From: Cerasibacillus terrae
GTDB lineage: Bacteria > Bacillota > Bacilli > Bacillales > Amphibacillaceae
Direction of reading: 5' to 3'
Assembly: GCF_008039555.1 (NCBI RefSeq)
Contig: NZ_VDUW01000001.1
Span: 124,001 to 188,000 of the forward strand
Length of the DNA: 64,000 nt
The notes beneath the pieces are model-generated. The model searched no databases, was not told the origin of the DNA, and was given only the letters and a program-made list of their open reading frames with translations. Position 1 is the stretch's first letter. Every line of letters starts with the position of its first letter. Position numbers and translations under genes: made by a program. Shown here one piece after another: positions 1 to 9,926 of this stretch.

Positions 1-566
1 ATGGACAGTTAGAAGAAGTTGTGTCGCTGGAAAAAGAGTTTGAACAACAACAATCTGATTTAGCGGAGCTTGAGAAAAAGGAACAAGCTATTTATAAAAA
101 AATTATAGACTTACCTTTGGATGAATTGGATAAAATTAAAAAATTATCTAATGATGCAAAAAAGACGATTGAAACGCGGTTAGAAAAGATAAATTTAGAA
201 CAGGAAAGTTTACACTCTTCGAAAGAGGAATTTGAAAAAGTAGAAAATGTAAAAAAGAAATTAGAAGATGATTCATTAAAGAAAACAGCAGATAAAATGT
301 ATAAAAAAATGATGGATCGTTATGATACTTATGATCAATTTCATAAAGAGTATACGGCCTCATTAAAGTTAGAAAAAGAGCTATATGACATTTTATCTAA
401 AGAAAACTCAACACAGGATCAATTATCAGACCAATTAGAAAAACTAAATGACAGTTATAAACAATTGATTGAAATGAATGATGAATTTAATAAGAAAACA
501 AAGGAATATAATGATTTAAAGAAAAAATTCTATGAAGAAGCAGATTTGAATGTATCATATAAATAG
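1..566 (+). CDS. ykyA: YkyA-like cell-wall-binding lipoprotein, C-terminal part
   Basis: The reading frame is open to the left edge (first full codon at base 3), so the N-terminus with any lipoprotein signal is missing and about 187 residues remain. The visible part is almost wholly Lys/Glu/Asp/Gln-rich with heptad-like hydrophobics, i.e. a long helical coiled coil. This composition and the position directly before pdhA match the YkyA family, a putative cell-wall-associated lipoprotein of unknown function encoded just upstream of pdhA in B. subtilis. A terminator follows, so it is probably transcribed apart from pdh. The family call rests on context plus composition, not on a catalytic motif. 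Confidence 0.75.
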   Translation, partial: GQLEEVVSLEKEFEQQQSDLAELEKKEQAIYKKIIDLPLDELDKIKKLSNDAKKTIETRLEKINLEQESLHSSKEEFEKVENVKKKLEDDSLKKTADKMYKKMMDRYDTYDQFHKEYTASLKLEKELYDILSKENSTQDQLSDQLEKLNDSYKQLIEMNDEFNKKTKEYNDLKKKFYEEADLNVSYK

Positions 567-577
567 GAATTCAAAAC

Positions 578-611
578 AGGGCCATATAAAAATAAAGGGT
601 CCTATTTTTTT
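578..611 (+). terminator. Terminator after ykyA
   Basis: Stem AGGGCC (578-583) pairs with GGTCCT (598-603, one G-U pair) and a run of T follows. It separates ykyA from the pdh operon. Confidence 0.6.
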
Positions 612-1981
<1,370 letters not shown>

Positions 1982-1984
1982 ATC

Positions 1985-2962
1985 ATGGCACAAATGACAA
2001 TGATTCAGGCAATCACTGATGCATTACGAATAGAACTAAAAAATGACGAAAATGTATTAGTGTTTGGGGAAGATGTCGGTAAGAATGGTGGTGTATTCCG
2101 AGCTACGGAAGGATTGCAGGATGAATTTGGAGAAAAGCGTGTATTTGATACACCTTTAGCTGAATCCGCTATTAATGGACTTGCTATTGGACTCGCATTA
2201 GAAGGATTTCGTCCGGTGCCAGAGATTCAATTCTTCGGCTTTGTTTATGAAACAATGGATGCTATTAATGGACAAATGGCCCGAATGAGATATCGCTCAG
2301 GAAATACAGAATCAGCGCCAATTACAATTCGTTCTCCATTTGGTGGTGGTGTTAATACACCAGAATTACATGCAGATTCCCTAGAAGGATTAATTGCACA
2401 GCAACCTGGTGTGAAAGTAGTCATCCCATCCACGCCATACGATGCAAAAGGATTATTACTTGCTTCTATTCGTGATAATGATCCTGTTGTCTTTTTAGAA
2501 CATATGAAATTATATCGTTCTTTCCGGGGAGAAGTACCGGAAGAAGAGTACACCATTGAACTTGGTAAAGCTGATGTAAAGCGTGAAGGAAAAGATGTAA
2601 CAATCGTTACGTATGGTGCGATGGTTCATTCTGCATTGAAAGCAGCAGAACAATTAGAAAAAGAAAATATTGATCTAGAAGTAATTGATTTACGTACTGT
2701 TTCACCAATTGATTATGAAACAATTATTGAATCTGTTCAAAAAACAAATCGTGTTGTCGTTGTTCAAGAAGCACAACGTCAAGCTGGAATTGCAGCAAAT
2801 GTAGCCGCTGAAATTCAAGAAAGAGCAATTTTACATTTAGAAGCTCCAGTTATTCGTGTAACAGCACCAGACACTGTGTATCCATTCTCTGAAGCAGAAA
2901 AAGCATGGTTACCAAATGATAAAGATATTATTGAAAAAGTAAAATATGTACTTAACTTTTAA
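1985..2962 (+). CDS. pdhB: Pyruvate dehydrogenase E1 component subunit beta
   Basis: Beta subunit of E1, forming the alpha2beta2 decarboxylase with PdhA. At 325 aa it has the standard length of the family. It carries the transketolase pyrimidine-binding fold ([15 protein letters not shown] near residues 28-42, and an [10 protein letters not shown] segment) and a C-terminal transketolase domain with [10 protein letters not shown]. Its ribosome binding site AAGGAGACG lies inside the end of pdhA. Nothing unusual. Confidence 0.96.
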   Translation: MAQMTMIQAITDALRIELKNDENVLVFGEDVGKNGGVFRATEGLQDEFGEKRVFDTPLAESAINGLAIGLALEGFRPVPEIQFFGFVYETMDAINGQMARMRYRSGNTESAPITIRSPFGGGVNTPELHADSLEGLIAQQPGVKVVIPSTPYDAKGLLLASIRDNDPVVFLEHMKLYRSFRGEVPEEEYTIELGKADVKREGKDVTIVTYGAMVHSALKAAEQLEKENIDLEVIDLRTVSPIDYETIIESVQKTNRVVVVQEAQRQAGIAANVAAEIQERAILHLEAPVIRVTAPDTVYPFSEAEKAWLPNDKDIIEKVKYVLNF

Positions 2963-2991
2963 TAAGAAGAAAGAATAGGAGGTCAAATCTC

Positions 2992-4272
2992 ATGGCATTT
3001 GTATTTAAACTCCCTGATATCGGTGAAGGAATTCATGAAGGTGAAATCGTTAAATGGTTTGTAAAAGAAGGCGATGAAGTTCAAGAAGACGACGTACTAT
3101 GTGAGGTACAAAATGATAAAGCAGTTGTTGAAATCCCATCGCCAGAAGAGGGAACCGTACTAAAGATTCATGTTGATGAAGGAACTGTTGCAATTGTAGG
3201 AGACCCACTTATTACAATTGATGCAGAAGGTTATGAGGATGAAGAAGTGGAAGAAGAGTCTACAAAAGAAGAGGAAGCTGTTGTAGAGGAATCAGATACT
3301 CCTTCAAAAGAAGCAACGAAAGAATCAAAAGAAATAATAGAAAAATCAACTGAAACAAAAATTGTTATCGCCATGCCATCTGTTAGAAAATATGCTCGTG
3401 ATAATGATGTAAATATTCATGAAGTAACTGGTACAGGTAAAAACGGTCGTATCCTAAAAGAAGATATTGATCAGTTTATGAATGGTGGACAGGTAGAACA
3501 AGCAGAAACAGTAGATACTACAAAAGATAAAGAAGAAGTGACTACTACTCCTGAAGTACCGGTCGGTCAATATCCAGAAACACGTGAAAAAATGAGTGGA
3601 ATTCGCCGTGCAATTGCAGGAGCGATGGTTAATTCCAAAACAAAAGCACCGCATGTTACATTAATGGATGACATTGATGTTACTGAACTTGTTTTACATC
3701 GTAAGAAATTTAAAGAAATTGCTAATGAACAAGGAATTAAACTAACATACTTACCATATGTAGTAAAAGCTCTTGTTTCCGCATTGAAAAAGCATCCAAT
3801 TTTAAATGCATCTGTTGATGATGAAACAGATGAAATCATATATAAACATTATTTCAATATTGGTATTGCGGCTGATACAGATAAAGGACTCTTAGTTCCA
3901 GTTGTAAAAGATGCTGATAGAAAATCTATCTTTGATATATCAAAAGAGATAAATGAATTGGCAGATAAGGCCCGAAGTGGTAGAATAACATCTGAGGAGA
4001 TGAAAGGGGCTTCAAGTACAATTACAAACATAGGATCAGCTGGTGGGCAATGGTTTACTCCTGTCCTTAATTATCCAGAGGCTGCAATTCTCGGAATTGG
4101 CCGAATCGCAGAAAAACCTGTTGTTCGTAATGGAGAAATTGTAATCGCTCCAGTACTTGCATTATCATTGAGTTTTGACCATCGAATTGTTGATGGTGCT
4201 ACAGCTCAGTTAGCTCTAAATCAAATCAAGCGTTTATTAAACGATCCGCAATTAATCATGATGGAGGCGTAG
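2992..4272 (+). CDS. pdhC: Dihydrolipoamide acetyltransferase (E2 of pyruvate dehydrogenase)
   Basis: Core E2 subunit that carries the swinging lipoyl arm and transfers the acetyl group to CoA. Domain order: one lipoyl domain (residues 1-80, lipoylated Lys43 in NDKAV), an acidic Glu/Thr/Lys linker (about 82-120), a peripheral-subunit-binding domain (about 125-160), a second linker, and the catalytic acyltransferase domain with FDHRIVDG (His397, Asp401). It is 426 aa, slightly shorter than B. subtilis E2. A single lipoyl domain is typical of Gram-positives. AGGAGG precedes the ATG. Confidence 0.96.
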   Translation: MAFVFKLPDIGEGIHEGEIVKWFVKEGDEVQEDDVLCEVQNDKAVVEIPSPEEGTVLKIHVDEGTVAIVGDPLITIDAEGYEDEEVEEESTKEEEAVVEESDTPSKEATKESKEIIEKSTETKIVIAMPSVRKYARDNDVNIHEVTGTGKNGRILKEDIDQFMNGGQVEQAETVDTTKDKEEVTTTPEVPVGQYPETREKMSGIRRAIAGAMVNSKTKAPHVTLMDDIDVTELVLHRKKFKEIANEQGIKLTYLPYVVKALVSALKKHPILNASVDDETDEIIYKHYFNIGIAADTDKGLLVPVVKDADRKSIFDISKEINELADKARSGRITSEEMKGASSTITNIGSAGGQWFTPVLNYPEAAILGIGRIAEKPVVRNGEIVIAPVLALSLSFDHRIVDGATAQLALNQIKRLLNDPQLIMMEA

Positions 4273-4276
4273 ATGT

Positions 4277-5683
4277 ATGGTAGTAGGGGATTTTCCGATT
4301 GAAGTAGACACACTAGTAGTTGGGGCAGGTCCAGGAGGATATGTTGCAGCAATTCGTGCTGCGCAAATGGGCCAAAAAGTGACAATCGTTGAGAAAGATG
4401 CATTGGGAGGTGCTTGCTTAAATGTTGGTTGTATTCCATCAAAAGCATTAATCCAAGCAGGTCACTTAGCACAACAAGCACAAGGAAATGAAGAATTAGG
4501 GATTAAAACAGAGAACGTTTCCGTGGATTTCACGAAAGTACAAGAATGGAAAGGCAGTGTCGTTAATAAACTGACATCAGGAGTACAAGGTCTTCTAAAA
4601 GGAAACAAAGCAGAAATAGTAAAAGGGGAAGTTTATTTCGTTGATGAACACACTGTGAAAGTGATGGATGAAAAGAACTCCCAAACATATAAATTTAATA
4701 ACTGTATTATAGCGACTGGTTCAAGACCAATCGAAATTCCAGGATTCAAATTCTCTGAACGTGTGATTGATTCCACTGGGGCATTAGCACTAAAAGAGAT
4801 TCCTAAGAAAATGGTTGTTATTGGCGGTGGCTATATCGGTACTGAATTAGGTTCAGCATATGCCAACTTTGGAACAGAGATTGTTATTTTAGAAGGTACA
4901 AAAAATATTCTTGGTGGCTTTGAGAAGCAAATGAGCCAACTTGTTAAGAAAAACCTTACGAAAAAAGGTGCTTCTATTATTACAGAAGCAATGGCAAAAA
5001 GTGTTGAAGAAACAAAAGACGGCGTAAAAGTTTCCTATGAAGTAAACGGAAAAGAAGAAACAGTTGAAGCTGACTATGTATTAGTAACTGTTGGACGCCG
5101 TCCGAATACAGACGAACTTGGTTTAGAGCAAGCTGGTATTGAACTAGATGACCGCGGGCTAATCAAAGTTGATAAACAATGCCGTACAAATAAAGAAAAT
5201 GTTTATGCGATTGGTGATATTGTAGCAGGACCACCATTAGCACATAAAGCTTCTTATGAAGGAAAAATTGCTGCTGAAGCAATCAGTGGTGAAAAATCTG
5301 AAATTGATTACTTAGGTATTCCAGCAGTTGTATTTGCTGATCCAGAATTAGCATCTGTTGGATATACAGAGAAAGAAGCTAAAGATGCAGGAATTAATGT
5401 AAAGGCTTCTAAATTCCCGTTCGCAGCAAACGGTCGTGCATTATCAATGAATAACACAGACGGCTTCTTAAAATTAATTACAAGAAAAGAAGACGGACTT
5501 GTTATTGGTGCACAAATTGCAGGACCTAATGCAAGTGACATGATTGCAGAACTTGGCCTTGCAGTAGAAGCAGGTATGACAGCAGAAGACATCGCACTTA
5601 CTATCCACGCACACCCTACACTAGGTGAAATGGCAATGGAAGCTGCTGATGTTGCAATTGGTAAACCAACACATATGTTATAA
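4277..5683 (+). CDS. pdhD: Dihydrolipoamide dehydrogenase (E3)
   Basis: Flavoprotein that reoxidises dihydrolipoamide on E2 with NAD+ and serves pyruvate dehydrogenase and probably other 2-oxo acid complexes. At 468 aa it is standard. The FAD fold is GAGPGG (residues 17-22), the redox-active disulfide is Cys47/Cys52 ([13 protein letters not shown]), the NAD fold is GGGYIG, and the His446/Glu451 dyad lies in [13 protein letters not shown] of the ribosome binding site overlaps the pdhC end. A strong terminator follows. Confidence 0.96.
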   Translation: MVVGDFPIEVDTLVVGAGPGGYVAAIRAAQMGQKVTIVEKDALGGACLNVGCIPSKALIQAGHLAQQAQGNEELGIKTENVSVDFTKVQEWKGSVVNKLTSGVQGLLKGNKAEIVKGEVYFVDEHTVKVMDEKNSQTYKFNNCIIATGSRPIEIPGFKFSERVIDSTGALALKEIPKKMVVIGGGYIGTELGSAYANFGTEIVILEGTKNILGGFEKQMSQLVKKNLTKKGASIITEAMAKSVEETKDGVKVSYEVNGKEETVEADYVLVTVGRRPNTDELGLEQAGIELDDRGLIKVDKQCRTNKENVYAIGDIVAGPPLAHKASYEGKIAAEAISGEKSEIDYLGIPAVVFADPELASVGYTEKEAKDAGINVKASKFPFAANGRALSMNNTDGFLKLITRKEDGLVIGAQIAGPNASDMIAELGLAVEAGMTAEDIALTIHAHPTLGEMAMEAADVAIGKPTHML

Positions 5684-5697
5684 GATGCCTTGAAGAG

Positions 5698-5727
5698 GAG
5701 ACAGTCAAATAAGACTGTCTCTTTTTT
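5698..5727 (+). terminator. Terminator of the pdh operon
   Basis: Perfect 9-bp stem GAGACAGTC (5698-5706) / GACTGTCTC (5713-5721), 6-nt loop, then T6. Confidence 0.9.
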
Positions 5728-5810
5728 GCTTTTTACCAATGCAGTTGATTAGATTAATACGAGTAGAGATGGTTCTCTTGTTGTCTTTAAGATGTTTTTA
5801 AAAAATCATA

Positions 5811-5838
5811 TTCATCTCGTCTTATTATTCGTTATAAT
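5811..5838 (+). promoter_or_regulatory. Sigma-A-type promoter of the deacetylase gene
   Basis: TTCATC (5811-5816), a 16-nt spacer and a perfect TATAAT (5833-5838). Transcription would begin near 5845, just before the AGGAGGGG ribosome binding site, which rules out translation starts further upstream. Confidence 0.55.
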
Positions 5839-5860
5839 AGAATTTGTAGGAGGGGTGATG

Positions 5861-6724
5861 ATGAGAAACAATATGTGGTTATTTATATCTGTATTAATAA
5901 TCATGATTACACTAATGGCTTGTGCATCAGAAACTAACAAAGAAAAAATGGTAGAAGAAGAACAACAAATACAAAAAGAAAAGACATCGAACAAAGATAC
6001 ACAAACGAAATCAGAAAAAGTAAAGAAAAAAGAATCTGCTAATAAAGTAAATGAGAAAAAAGCAAAGGAAAATGATAAAAAATTAAAAGCTCCTCAATAT
6101 GTAGTAGATAAGAAAACTTGGTCAATCCGCCCATTAAACGAGGATATAGATGAAAATATTGTTCTTTTAACAATTGACGATGCACCAGATCAACATGCAT
6201 TAGAAATGGCTGAAATATTAAAAGAAAATAATGCGGGTGCAATTTTCTTCGTAAATGGGCATTTGCTAGAAACAGATGAACAAAAGCAAATACTAAAACA
6301 AATATATGACATGGGCTTTATAATAGGAAATCATACATATAGTCATGCATATTTACCAGATTTAAATGAAAATAAACAAGCAAAAGAAATAGAGCAAGTG
6401 AATGAGATGGTGGAAGAAATTATAGGCGAAAAACCACTGTTTTTTCGAGCACCACATGGAGCAAATACGGATTTTTCCAAAAAGTTGGCTGATGAAGAAG
6501 AAATGGTACTTATGAATTGGTCCTATGGCTATGATTTTCAAGCGGAATATATGGAAAAAGAAGCTCTTGTAGAAATCATGTTACAGACAGAACTGTTGGG
6601 AAATGGTGCAAATTTATTAATGCATGATAGAAAATGGACAAAAGATGCTTTAGAGGAAATTATTATCGGGCTCCGTGAAAAAGGATATACGATTGTTGAC
6701 CCTAATTTAATTCAAGTATATTAA
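5861..6724 (+). CDS. Polysaccharide deacetylase-family lipoprotein
   Basis: A predicted surface lipoprotein (287 aa): an N-terminal hydrophobic segment ends in the lipobox-like LMAC, then a Lys/Glu-rich spacer to about residue 75, then a NodB-type deacetylase domain. Family motifs are present: TIDDAP (motif 1, usually TFDDGP), NHTYSH (zinc His pair), RAPHG, and LLMHDR near the C-terminus. The metal ligands are therefore kept and it is probably active on peptidoglycan or another N-acetylated glycan. Start chosen at the second of two tandem ATGs (5858/5861) from the position of AGGAGGGG. It stands alone between two terminators. The substrate cannot be told. Confidence 0.82.
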   Translation: MRNNMWLFISVLIIMITLMACASETNKEKMVEEEQQIQKEKTSNKDTQTKSEKVKKKESANKVNEKKAKENDKKLKAPQYVVDKKTWSIRPLNEDIDENIVLLTIDDAPDQHALEMAEILKENNAGAIFFVNGHLLETDEQKQILKQIYDMGFIIGNHTYSHAYLPDLNENKQAKEIEQVNEMVEEIIGEKPLFFRAPHGANTDFSKKLADEEEMVLMNWSYGYDFQAEYMEKEALVEIMLQTELLGNGANLLMHDRKWTKDALEEIIIGLREKGYTIVDPNLIQVY

Positions 6725-6730
6725 TTTGAA

Positions 6731-6760
6731 AATCCTGTTCTTATTGAATGGGATTTTTTT
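6731..6760 (+). terminator. Terminator after the deacetylase gene
   Basis: AATCC...TTC pairs with GAA...GGATT around a short loop, followed by T7. Confidence 0.75.
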
Positions 6761-6773
6761 ATGTACTGTAGTA

Positions 6774-6948
6774 TAACTGGCTGTAAGGTCCCCGCTTTAA
6801 GGAATTTAAGGGGAATCAAGAATTATAAATTGGATATAAGTTGTAGATCGAATGCTCGATTTGTTCAAGGTCCTTTAGGTCATCCCTTTGTTGTCTAATA
6901 ATCAGTGAAGGATGAGGAAAATCCTCACGAATAAAATATTCACTTTAT
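6774..6948 (+). repeat. Dispersed repeat, long copy A
   Basis: About 175 nt from TAACTGGCTGTAAG to TTCACTTTAT. It shares its 5' end, a central block ending in TCATCCCTTTG, an AATCAGTG hairpin segment and its 3' end with copy B at 7429-7588. It fills most of the gap between the deacetylase gene and the SR1-like gene. Internal hairpins such as GTGA.GGAT / ATCCTCAC suggest structure. Confidence 0.75.
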
Positions 6949-6979
6949 GTCATGCTAATATAGAATTTTATATATAATG

Positions 6980-6988
6980 TGTTATACT
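6980..6988 (+). promoter_or_regulatory. Extended -10 promoter of the SR1-like RNA
   Basis: TGT directly before TATACT (6983-6988) forms an extended -10; no clear -35. It lies 40 nt before the SR1P start. Confidence 0.5.
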
Positions 6989-7027
6989 AATAAATGATTA
7001 AGTTACATTATAAGGAGAGGATAATAA

Positions 7028-7132
7028 ATGGGGACAATTGTTTGTAAGGACTGTCAAAAAGTAGTGGAACATTATCCAGCTGAAAAGGTCACAACATTAT
7101 ACGGAAAATGTTCTAATTGTAAATCTAAATAA
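7028..7132 (+). CDS. SR1P-type GapA-binding peptide
   Basis: A 34-residue peptide beginning MGTIVCKDC, with a middle KVTTLYGKC and a CSNC at the end. B. subtilis SR1P (39 aa) also begins MGTIVC.DC and has EKVTTLYG. It binds glyceraldehyde-3-phosphate dehydrogenase GapA and promotes its association with RNase J1. The four cysteines form two CxxC pairs (6/9 and 28/31) that could bind zinc. AAGGAGAGG precedes the ATG. The C-terminus is shorter than in B. subtilis. Confidence 0.85.
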   Translation: MGTIVCKDCQKVVEHYPAEKVTTLYGKCSNCKSK

Positions 7133-7189
7133 TCTTTCGTTCATCTATATGTTTTTTAATGTGAATAGAAAGTTTGTATAGAATAACGA

Positions 7190-7227
7190 AACACATCGGT
7201 GACTAATTAATTCCCGATGTGTTTTTT
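7190..7227 (+). terminator. Terminator of the SR1-like RNA
   Basis: Perfect 10-bp stem AACACATCGG (7190-7199) / CCGATGTGTT (7214-7223) followed by T residues. Confidence 0.88.
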
Positions 7228-7428
7228 AAATAATAAATACAATTTTAATTTAGTTTTGCTTTATAAAAATATTTAAGATTAATAAAGAAAGGTTATGATT
7301 TATAAAAAGAATATAATGAACAAAAATCTATAGCATAACATATATATATAGAAACATTTATATTAGGCCAATTTAAAAATATTCGTGTCCAAAGTCAATA
7401 GAAAAACATCATGATTACTTGTCGTAGA
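7228..7428. other. AT-rich intergenic stretch without a visible gene
   Basis: Very AT-rich; no frame with a ribosome binding site, no hairpin with a U-tract and no recognisable RNA. It ends where repeat copy B begins. Confidence 0.5.
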
Positions 7429-7588
7429 TTAAACTGGCTGTAAGAACCAGCCCCACTTCAAGTATTATAAGAGGAGGACGGGCAACAAGTTAAACGCCCA
7501 ATTCGTTCAAAAACCTTTAGATCATCCCTTTGTGGTGCTAACAATCAGTGTGGGATGGAGAAAACCTCACTGATTGAAGATTTCACTT
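7429..7588 (+). repeat. Dispersed repeat, long copy B
   Basis: About 160 nt with the same ends and block order as copy A. It shows three hairpins: CTGG/CCAG near the 5' end, GGGC/GCCC in the middle, and AATCAGTG (near 7541) pairing with CACTGATT (near 7567). It ends about 15 nt before the ribosome binding site of the next gene, so it may form that gene's leader. Confidence 0.78.
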
Positions 7589-7615
7589 AAATGATAAAAA
7601 AAGGATGTGTTTCAA

Positions 7616-7807
7616 TTGAAGTATGTTTTGGAGACGTTACGCAGGGAGGAAGAAGCAGCAAAATTGCCAGTTATACGGATGGAAATTGATTATGAATTAT
7701 TGACTTTATACGATGCCATGCAGGATAATGATACAGTAAAGATTATTAGAGCGAAAGAAAAATTACATCATTTACGAAACCGATTGTTAAAGATTCAAGG
7801 AAATTGA
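7616..7807 (+). CDS. Small conserved protein before the SuhB-family gene
   Basis: A 63-residue, highly charged, mostly helical protein with no signal peptide or membrane segment. I chose the TTG at 7616, 8 nt after AAAGGATG, over a GTG at 7607 that overlaps this ribosome binding site. B. subtilis has a small gene (ykzI) at the same place before yktC, so orthology is possible but unverified. A terminator follows. Function unknown. Confidence 0.65.
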   Translation: MKYVLETLRREEEAAKLPVIRMEIDYELLTLYDAMQDNDTVKIIRAKEKLHHLRNRLLKIQGN

Positions 7808-7827
7808 TTAACATACTTATGAATGTC

Positions 7828-7857
7828 GACCCAAATATGTATAAGGGTCCTTTTTTT
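7828..7857 (+). terminator. Terminator after the small 63-aa gene
   Basis: GACCC (7828-7832) pairs with GGGTC (7845-7849), then C and T7. Confidence 0.75.
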
Positions 7858-7972
7858 GCATGTTAGCAGTATTCTCTCATTCGTAGCAGTTTTTTAGAGA
7901 TTAGAGATAGTTGGAGTTTTAACGTAACATTGAGTAAGATAAAAGAAATATTTGGAAGTAGGGGAATGAAAA

Positions 7973-8788
7973 ATGGAGAAAATCATTCGGGATAATATTT
8001 TTCAGCAAGCAATAAAATGGATATACGAGGCAAGTTCTATGATTCGGGAAAAAATGAATGACCCATTACATATTGAAACAAAATCCAATCCAAATGATTT
8101 GGTAACAGAAATTGACCAAGCAACAGAAAAGTTTTTTGTAAATAAAATTCGTAGTACATACCCTAATCACTTTATTCTTGGTGAAGAAGGGTTTGGTGAT
8201 TCATTAGATAATTTAACTGGAACAGTTTGGATTATTGATCCAATTGACGGAACAACAAATTTTGTACATCAAAAAAGTAATTTTGCAATATCCATTGGCA
8301 TTTACTATAACGGTGTTGGTGAAATAGGTCTGATTTATGATGTGAAGAGAGACGTATTGTATCATGCAAAAAAGGGGGAAGGTGCTTATAAAAATAAAGT
8401 AAAATTAACACCATTGAAGCGTGATCTTACCTTGGAAAAATCAATCATAGGAATGAACCATTTTTGGTTATGTCATAATCGATTGGTTGATGAAAAAGTA
8501 ATGGAAAAATTTGTGCGAACTGTGCGTGGCACAAGATCATATGGTTCAGCTGCTTTAGAATTTGCATATATTGCAGAAGGGATTTTAGATGCATACCTTA
8601 CATTGAACTTAGCACCATGGGATATTGCTGCAGGTATTGTGATCGTAAATGAAGTTGGTGGAGTAACAACAACAATTGATGGGGAATCTGTACATATGCT
8701 GAAACAAAGTCCAATTCTAACCTGCAATCCAGCAATCCAAGAAATAATAATAAAAAATTATATTACAAAAGGAAGGAAAGTGACTTGA
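7973..8788 (+). CDS. Inositol monophosphatase family protein (SuhB/YktC-like)
   Basis: Mg2+/Li+-sensitive phosphatase fold, 271 aa. Metal-binding motifs are present: LGEEGFG (about residue 64), the signature WIIDPIDGTTNF (about 85-96) and the C-terminal APWDIAAG. Members hydrolyse inositol-1-phosphate or related sugar phosphates, and some act on NADP or PAP, so the substrate here is open. GTAGGGGA precedes the ATG. It converges on ylaF; the two stops are 10 nt apart within a shared hairpin. Position matches B. subtilis yktC. Confidence 0.85.
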   Translation: MEKIIRDNIFQQAIKWIYEASSMIREKMNDPLHIETKSNPNDLVTEIDQATEKFFVNKIRSTYPNHFILGEEGFGDSLDNLTGTVWIIDPIDGTTNFVHQKSNFAISIGIYYNGVGEIGLIYDVKRDVLYHAKKGEGAYKNKVKLTPLKRDLTLEKSIIGMNHFWLCHNRLVDEKVMEKFVRTVRGTRSYGSAALEFAYIAEGILDAYLTLNLAPWDIAAGIVIVNEVGGVTTTIDGESVHMLKQSPILTCNPAIQEIIIKNYITKGRKVT

Positions 8789-8802
8789 TAAACCAAGTCA
8801 CT
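8779..8802. terminator. Hairpin between the phosphatase gene and ylaF
   Basis: AGTGACTTG (8779-8787) / CAAGTCACT (8794-8802), a perfect 9-bp stem covering both stop codons. The U-tract on the plus side is interrupted (CCGTTCGTTTTTG), so termination efficiency is uncertain. Confidence 0.5.
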
Positions 8803-8971
8803 CCGTTCGTTTTTGTTTGATAGATATGCCAAATCCCATAAAAGCAAAACCTAAGACTAACATTATTAGAATCATCCATATGTTTTTAAAGGAAATACCA
8901 ATAGCGACACCGATGAACATTGAAATAACCAGGATGGCTAATAATAACATGGGAAAATCTATTTTTTTCAT
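8798..8971 (-). CDS. ylaF: YlaF-type small membrane protein (DUF5325)
   Basis: A 57-residue protein beginning MKKIDFPMLLLAIL, with two hydrophobic segments (about residues 7-25 and 31-48) and a basic tail, so two membrane helices. Length, topology and the NIWMI core resemble B. subtilis YlaF, which sits in the same neighbourhood. AGAGGTG lies before the ATG, and a strong promoter lies at 9019-9047. Function unknown. Confidence 0.72.
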   Translation of the reverse strand: MKKIDFPMLLLAILVISMFIGVAIGISFKNIWMILIMLVLGFAFMGFGISIKQKRTE

Positions 8972-9018
8972 GTATGAGCACCTCTATGTCTATAAGATGT
9001 GAATGTATTTACAATATA

Positions 9019-9047
9019 ATTATATCGTATATTTTATGGAGAATCAA
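9019..9047 (-). promoter_or_regulatory. Sigma-A promoter of ylaF
   Basis: On the minus strand: TTGATT (9042-9047), a 17-nt spacer and TATAAT (9019-9024). Confidence 0.72.
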
Positions 9048-9154
9048 AATGAATGGGCCTTAGCAAAACAAGTTGAAGTGGATTTATTTTATTTTTTGAA
9101 AAATAATGCTATCATAATTTAAGATACAAAGAATTTATGTAGAGGAGACACTGT

Positions 9155-9463
9155 ATGTACCAATTTAGCATTATTTTTAATTATATACTTGATGCCTATG
9201 GCGAAGACAATATGTATTGGACTTTATATGTTTTAAATCTTATTTTTGGTGCGATTTCTTATAAATTAGGATTTGCTCGCAAGTTGTCACTCGGAAAAAA
9301 TATTATTGTTTATTTTTTATTGGCCATTGGAACATTAGTTATTACTGTCTTTAGTATATTTAAATTACCAATAACAGAAAGTTTAATTATAACGACAATT
9401 GTCTTAGCAATTTATCGATTTCGTTTACATCATCAACGAAAAAACAAACAAGAAAATACATAA
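9155..9463 (+). CDS. ylaH: YlaH-like membrane protein
   Basis: A 102-aa protein with about three hydrophobic segments (residues 25-40, 48-67, 72-88) and a basic C-terminus. The segment GFARKLSLGKNIIVYFLLAI matches the B. subtilis YlaH pattern (GFAKKL, then VVYVLLALG). AGAGGAGA precedes the ATG. In B. subtilis ylaH follows typA; here no typA is present between ylaF and ylaH. Function unknown. Confidence 0.75.
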   Translation: MYQFSIIFNYILDAYGEDNMYWTLYVLNLIFGAISYKLGFARKLSLGKNIIVYFLLAIGTLVITVFSIFKLPITESLIITTIVLAIYRFRLHHQRKNKQENT

Positions 9464-9470
9464 TTTAACT

Positions 9471-9499
9471 AAAAGCGCTCTAGAAATAGGGGGCTTTTT
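9471..9499 (+). terminator. Terminator after ylaH
   Basis: AAAAGC.CTC pairs with GGG.GCTTTT around a short loop and runs into T5. Confidence 0.6.
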
Positions 9500-9596
9500 A
9501 CTTTGGGTAAATTACAAATGCAGGTTTATTTATTTTACAAAGTGTACTTCTAAAATCCATATTTTTTTTGGAGTTCTGCCTTTCTTTTAAAGAAAT

Positions 9597-9621
9597 GTTT
9601 GATTAAAAACATTTAGGGTAT
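9597..9621 (+). promoter_or_regulatory. Sigma-B-type promoter
   Basis: GTTTGA (9597-9602), a 13-nt spacer and GGGTAT (9616-9621), close to the general-stress sigma-B consensus GTTTAA-N13..15-GGGTAT. It lies 26 nt upstream of the next gene's start. Confidence 0.7.
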
Positions 9622-9647
9622 AAATAAGTATAAGGGGTGAGTAAAAA

Positions 9648-9887
9648 GTGAACAACCGAATGCTTTTAACTGTAGCTGCTGCTGTTGCAGTAGGAACTGG
9701 AACATACTATCTATATCAAAAAATGAGAAATAATGAAGAGGCAATGGATACATTGCATTATGCAGGAATCCCTGACCAGGTTGGAACCAACGAAATAGAC
9801 GATATTGAAAATGCTAAAATGGTCTCTGAGGGTTCACAGTTTGGTGTACAGTATTATAATGATGTAAAAGAAGGTAATTACCAATAA
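9648..9887 (+). CDS. Small membrane-anchored protein, probable general-stress gene
   Basis: A 79-residue protein: an N-terminal Ala/Val-rich hydrophobic segment (about 5-22), a basic turn (YQKMRNN), then an acidic soluble tail. GTG start, 8 nt after AAGGGGTG. I do not recognise the family. It has its own sigma-B-type promoter and ends in a perfect terminator, so it is a monocistronic unit. A stress-induced envelope protein is my inference from the promoter. Topology would place the tail outside if the signal is not cleaved. Confidence 0.75.
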   Translation: MNNRMLLTVAAAVAVGTGTYYLYQKMRNNEEAMDTLHYAGIPDQVGTNEIDDIENAKMVSEGSQFGVQYYNDVKEGNYQ

Positions 9888-9926
9888 AGAAATAGATGCT
9901 AGTCAAATACTAGCATCTATTTCTTT
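9886..9926. terminator. Bidirectional terminator between convergent genes
   Basis: Perfect 17-bp stem (9886-9902 with 9910-9926) and a 7-nt loop. It overlaps the stop codons of both the small stress gene and the minus-strand lipoprotein gene; T-rich on the plus side. Confidence 0.88.

Larger units (their letters stand above)
6995..7227 (+). ncRNA. SR1-like dual-function RNA transcript
   Basis: A compact unit of about 230 nt: extended -10 promoter, a short ORF for an SR1P-type peptide, and a strong intrinsic terminator. In B. subtilis the regulatory RNA SR1 lies downstream of pdhD, pairs with ahrC mRNA and encodes the GapA-binding peptide SR1P. The same neighbourhood supports homology here. 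The 5' end is estimated from the promoter, and base-pairing activity is inferred. Confidence 0.5.

Noticed and set aside
8817..9002. Plus-strand frame after the phosphatase gene
   Set aside because: It is the complement of ylaF, which has a ribosome binding site and a strong promoter on the minus strand.
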